DNA of 7,481 bases from Flavobacteriales bacterium UBA1694 (GTDB lineage: Bacteria > Bacteroidota > Bacteroidia > Flavobacteriales > Weeksellaceae), in assembly GCA_002319955.1 (NCBI GenBank), contig DCJS01000030.1, positions 1 through 7,481 on the forward strand, written 5' to 3'. A program made the position numbers and the translations under genes. Under the pieces are notes generated by a model that was not told where the DNA came from, did not search any database, and worked only from the letters and a program-made list of their open reading frames with translations. This document shows positions 5,084 to 7,481 of this stretch, piece by piece. The number at the start of each line of letters is the position of its first letter. Positions within the stretch are counted from its first letter, which is position 1.

Positions 5084-6760
5084 ATGAAAAAGTACTCCTC
5101 TAAGCGCAGCATCCAATTACTAGCGCATTTATTAAAAGACTATGGACTCATTGATGTGGTAATTTCCCCTGGTTCAAGAAATGCCCCACTCGCCATCCAT
5201 TTTGGAGAAATAGAAGAGTTTAATGCCTACAGCATTGTCGATGAACGCAGCGCCGCTTTTGTCGCCCTTGGGATGGCACGAAGCCAGCAAAGGCCCGTTG
5301 CCATTACATGCACCTCAGGATCTGCCACGGCAAATTATTACCCAGCCGTTACGGAGGCATTTTATCAGAATGTCCCTTTACTCATTTTAACCGCAGACCG
5401 GCCAACTGATTTTATTGACCTTTTTGATGGTCAAACGATTCGACAGAGAGACTTTTTTTCACAGCATTCTTATGGGGACTTTGAATTATTAGAAGATGAG
5501 GTAGAAAATGCCGAAGAATTGAATTTTGCCACCATTAAAACGGCCATTGAACTTTGCTTTGAGAAGCAAGGACCTGTGCATATAAACATCCCACTTAGCG
5601 AGCCTCTATACGACTTAGTTGGCGAAATTCCTGTGTTTCCATCGGTTGAAAAATTTGTACCTGTCAAGAAATTTGACTTGCCCTCCCCTCTTGTTGCCCA
5701 GTGGAACACCTCAAAGAGAATCCTTATACTTGTGGGCACTCAGACCCCAAGCGTGCAACTTGAGAGTCAACTTTCTCAACTCGTAAAAAACCACTCAGTA
5801 GTGGTACTTTGCGAAGTGAATTCCAATCTAAAAAACGCAAAGTTCTTCCATCATATCGATCGCTATCTCTTTAATTTCACCCCGCAGGACTATAAAACCT
5901 ACGCGCCCGATCTCTTAATTACATTAGGACAAAATGTCGTTTCTAAACGGGTAAAACAGTTTCTGCGCGAGGCCCAAATTCCAGAGCATTGGCATGTCGA
6001 TGAGTTTTGGCATCCAGACACCTACTACGCTCTCACGCAGCCTCTTAAAACCAGTCCTGAGCAGTTTGTGAGCAAACTCCTAAACAAAGTTACTTTAGAA
6101 CCTTCCCCATACTATAACTTGTGGGACCAACTTAGGACAAAGAAGGACTCAAAGCATCAGACTTACGATCAAGCCACTGGTTTTTCAGATTTCAATCTCT
6201 TTTCACTGCTCTCTACCAAGGTTCCAGAGAATTACGACATTCATTTTTCCAACAGTTCTGCCATTCGCTACGCCCAATTATTTGATTTCAGTAATCACCG
6301 CATTCACTGCAACCGCGGTACGAGTGGAATTGATGGGTGCACCTCCACTGCGATGGGCTACGCTATGAAATCAGAGAATCCTACTCTGTTAGTTAGCGGC
6401 GAACTCGGGTTTTTCTACGATATTAATGCCCTTTGGAATCAGTATCTACCGCCTTACACCAGAATTATTATTTTCAACAACGGTGAGGGCAGCATTTTTA
6501 AAATTATTCCTGGACCCGATAGGGCCAATCAAAATATTCTTGAAGAATTCATTTCGACACGCCACGAAAAAACGGCAAAGCATTTAGCCGCACATTTTGG
6601 AATGGAGTATACCGAAGTTGATGACGAACAAACCTTAAGTCGCGTGCTTGATTTATTCTTTGCGCCCTCGCAGCAGCCCAAAATTCTAGAAGTAAATACG
6701 AAGAAAATCGAAAATGCGCAAATACTACGCGGCTATTTCAGCTCGCTAGCTAACGACTAA
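5084..6760 (+). CDS. menD: 2-succinyl-5-enolpyruvyl-6-hydroxy-3-cyclohexene-1-carboxylate synthase (MenD)
   Basis: MenD is a thiamine-diphosphate enzyme of menaquinone synthesis. It decarboxylates 2-oxoglutarate and adds the product to isochorismate, giving SEPHCHC. At 558 residues it has the usual family length. The N-terminal domain shows VISPGSRNAPLAIHF (26-40), with the conserved S31-R32, and the thiamine-activating glutamate E54 in VDERSAAFVALG. The C-terminal cofactor domain shows NRGTSGIDGCTSTAMGYA (from about 410) and NNGEGSIFKIIPG (from 465), the diphosphate/metal and MenD-specific segments. Nothing is truncated or missing. The ATG at 5084 is five bases past a perfect -7 box and gives the normal MenD N-terminus. 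It is not in an operon with other men genes here. It runs toward the pabC-like gene with 36 bases between stop codons and no convincing terminator in the gap. Bacteroidota respire mainly with menaquinone, so this is a core gene. Confidence 0.97.
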   Translation: MKKYSSKRSIQLLAHLLKDYGLIDVVISPGSRNAPLAIHFGEIEEFNAYSIVDERSAAFVALGMARSQQRPVAITCTSGSATANYYPAVTEAFYQNVPLLILTADRPTDFIDLFDGQTIRQRDFFSQHSYGDFELLEDEVENAEELNFATIKTAIELCFEKQGPVHINIPLSEPLYDLVGEIPVFPSVEKFVPVKKFDLPSPLVAQWNTSKRILILVGTQTPSVQLESQLSQLVKNHSVVVLCEVNSNLKNAKFFHHIDRYLFNFTPQDYKTYAPDLLITLGQNVVSKRVKQFLREAQIPEHWHVDEFWHPDTYYALTQPLKTSPEQFVSKLLNKVTLEPSPYYNLWDQLRTKKDSKHQTYDQATGFSDFNLFSLLSTKVPENYDIHFSNSSAIRYAQLFDFSNHRIHCNRGTSGIDGCTSTAMGYAMKSENPTLLVSGELGFFYDINALWNQYLPPYTRIIIFNNGEGSIFKIIPGPDRANQNILEEFISTRHEKTAKHLAAHFGMEYTEVDDEQTLSRVLDLFFAPSQQPKILEVNTKKIENAQILRGYFSSLAND

Positions 6761-6796
6761 GTTAAGCCATTAATACTCTAATAATCAACAATCAAG

Positions 6797-7408
6797 CTAG
6801 TACTCAATTGGGAGGTTTCGAATCGAGTCTAGGGGATATACTTGCGTTTCAGCTAAGGAGTTTAAGGCATTAATTAATGCAAAATGCGAATACGTTCGTA
6901 ACGTACTAAGATTAATCTTTGCTTCTCGTATGGTGCCTTTACTTAGCAGAAATTGGCGCTGCACGCCATTGAGTAAATACCGGCTAGGGGTATACCAAAT
7001 TCCATCTTTAAAAAAGACAAGATTCGAAAAGCTACTGTCGGTTAGCTGGGAGCCTTGTGTGATGAGAGGCTCAAGGGGCTTTGTCATTGCACTTAGGTTT
7101 TGAAGAAGCTCCCGATCTGCACTTTTAAATTGGTAGCTAATTTCTGGACACTCAATGAGTTGGAACCCCGATATCGGCACAGGGGAGTAAGGCTCTAAAG
7201 AGGAATGCCAATGGCCTTGGAGATCGTAAACAACGCGAAGTTTAGACCTTCCCGAGCTCACCTTCGCCTGACCAGCAAGAACCTTCGATAGCTCCAGAGT
7301 GCAAGGACAATCAAATGCCTCAAAAGTGGCCTTGACCCTCCTTTGATGCAGCTCTAAGAGCAGGGGGCCAGAGGGAGTGACTTTTATGCTTTCAATGAAT
7401 TGGGACAT
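6797..7408 (-). CDS. Short class IV aminotransferase, PabC-like (probable 4-amino-4-deoxychorismate lyase)
   Basis: This 203-residue protein belongs to the fold-type IV pyridoxal-phosphate family. The candidate Schiff-base lysine is K95 in YQFKSADRELL, matching the KYADR-type motif of flavobacterial relatives. The phosphate-binding LTDSSFSNLVFF and the later TPSRYLLNGVQRQFLL segments are also characteristic. It is shorter than classical PabC (about 270 residues) but matches the compact form common in Bacteroidota. The likely reaction is release of pyruvate from aminodeoxychorismate to give 4-aminobenzoate for folate. This rests on its position: the ATG at 7408 lies inside the end of a pabB-like gene, a 17-base overlap that implies translational coupling. 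A branched-chain or D-amino-acid aminotransferase activity is the alternative. Confidence 0.85.
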   Translation of the reverse strand: MSQFIESIKVTPSGPLLLELHQRRVKATFEAFDCPCTLELSKVLAGQAKVSSGRSKLRVVYDLQGHWHSSLEPYSPVPISGFQLIECPEISYQFKSADRELLQNLSAMTKPLEPLITQGSQLTDSSFSNLVFFKDGIWYTPSRYLLNGVQRQFLLSKGTIREAKINLSTLRTYSHFALINALNSLAETQVYPLDSIRNLPIEY

Positions 7409-7481
7409 AAATTTTGTTAATCATTTCTTGGTATTCTTGCTCCAGGGTGCTTTGGTTTGTGATTCCACCTCCGCTCCTAAA
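7392..7481 (-). CDS. pabB: C-terminal end of a chorismate-utilising enzyme, probably PabB (partial)
   Basis: Reading leftward from the window edge, a frame open from the edge gives 29 residues and a TGA at 7392-7394. It begins FRSGGGITNQST and ends with EYQEM...NKIYVPIH. The GGGI(T) loop followed by E-Y-x-E is the conserved C-terminus of the chorismate-binding family. The E-Y pair and the NKIYVPI ending resemble flavobacterial aminodeoxychorismate synthase component I. TrpE and isochorismate synthase share much of this tail, so the call leans on the overlapping pabC-like gene. PabB aminates chorismate at the 4 position, using ammonia from a glutaminase partner. The rest of the gene lies right of the window. 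Confidence 0.75.
   Translation of the reverse strand, partial: FRSGGGITNQSTLEQEYQEMINKIYVPIH

Noticed and set aside
2883..5739. Minus-strand frames at 2883-3104, 4035-4217 and 5470-5739
   Set aside because: They are antisense shadows inside clpC and menD, whose own frames carry all the family motifs.
6761..6796. Terminator between menD and the pabC-like gene
   Set aside because: Only a four-base ATTA/TAAT match is present, with no stable stem and no T tract.
1..7481. CRISPR array, insertion sequence, transposase, toxin-antitoxin pair or riboswitch
   Set aside because: No regularly spaced repeats, transposase fragments, paired small genes or recognisable riboswitch leaders were seen on either strand.

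Overview
The window looks like chromosomal DNA from a member of the Bacteroidota, most likely Flavobacteriia or a near relative. The support is indirect but consistent. Several genes are preceded by TAnnTTTG boxes, the promoter element of this phylum, and the start codons have no Shine-Dalgarno sequences. The gene families (SufE, a GT9 heptosyltransferase-like protein, ClpC with a UVR middle domain, MenD, a short class IV aminotransferase behind pabB) all read like flavobacterial versions. Most genes are housekeeping; the accessory-looking part is the first ~440 bases.

Left edge (1-470): the end of a RadC-family JAMM/JAB gene, AT-rich (about 33% GC by hand count). Ten bases after its stop comes a perfect 20-bp inverted repeat (326-345/375-394). 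Next is a stranded tRNA 3' end (T-arm plus acceptor strand, about 414-440) and a strong hairpin terminator. I read this as the probable right boundary of an element integrated into a tRNA gene, with the intact tRNA and any integrase lying to the left of the window. This is inference, because neither is visible.

Core, minus strand (553-2291): an intact tRNA-Val(GAC) and a leftward transcription unit converge on a shared two-way terminator. The leftward genes are a three-helix YgjV-like membrane protein, sufE, and a GT9 glycosyltransferase. The glycosyltransferase start overlaps the sufE stop as TTGA, so those two are probably translationally coupled.

Core, plus strand (2300-6760): clpC is transcribed divergently from the small membrane gene. 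It starts behind a palindrome that overlaps the likely -7 box and a short 5'-leader hairpin, and ends in a classic terminator. menD follows with its own promoter, whose box lies only 5 bases before the ATG, so its mRNA is probably leaderless.

Right edge (6797-7481): a minus-strand pair runs toward menD. The C-terminal end of pabB overlaps the start of a pabC-like class IV aminotransferase by 17 bases. menD sends isochorismate to menaquinone, while pabB and pabC turn chorismate into 4-aminobenzoate for folate, so two branches of chorismate metabolism converge here.

I did not find a clearly new system. The best candidates for a second look are the tRNA-fragment boundary with its adjacent inverted repeat, and the palindrome in the clpC promoter.
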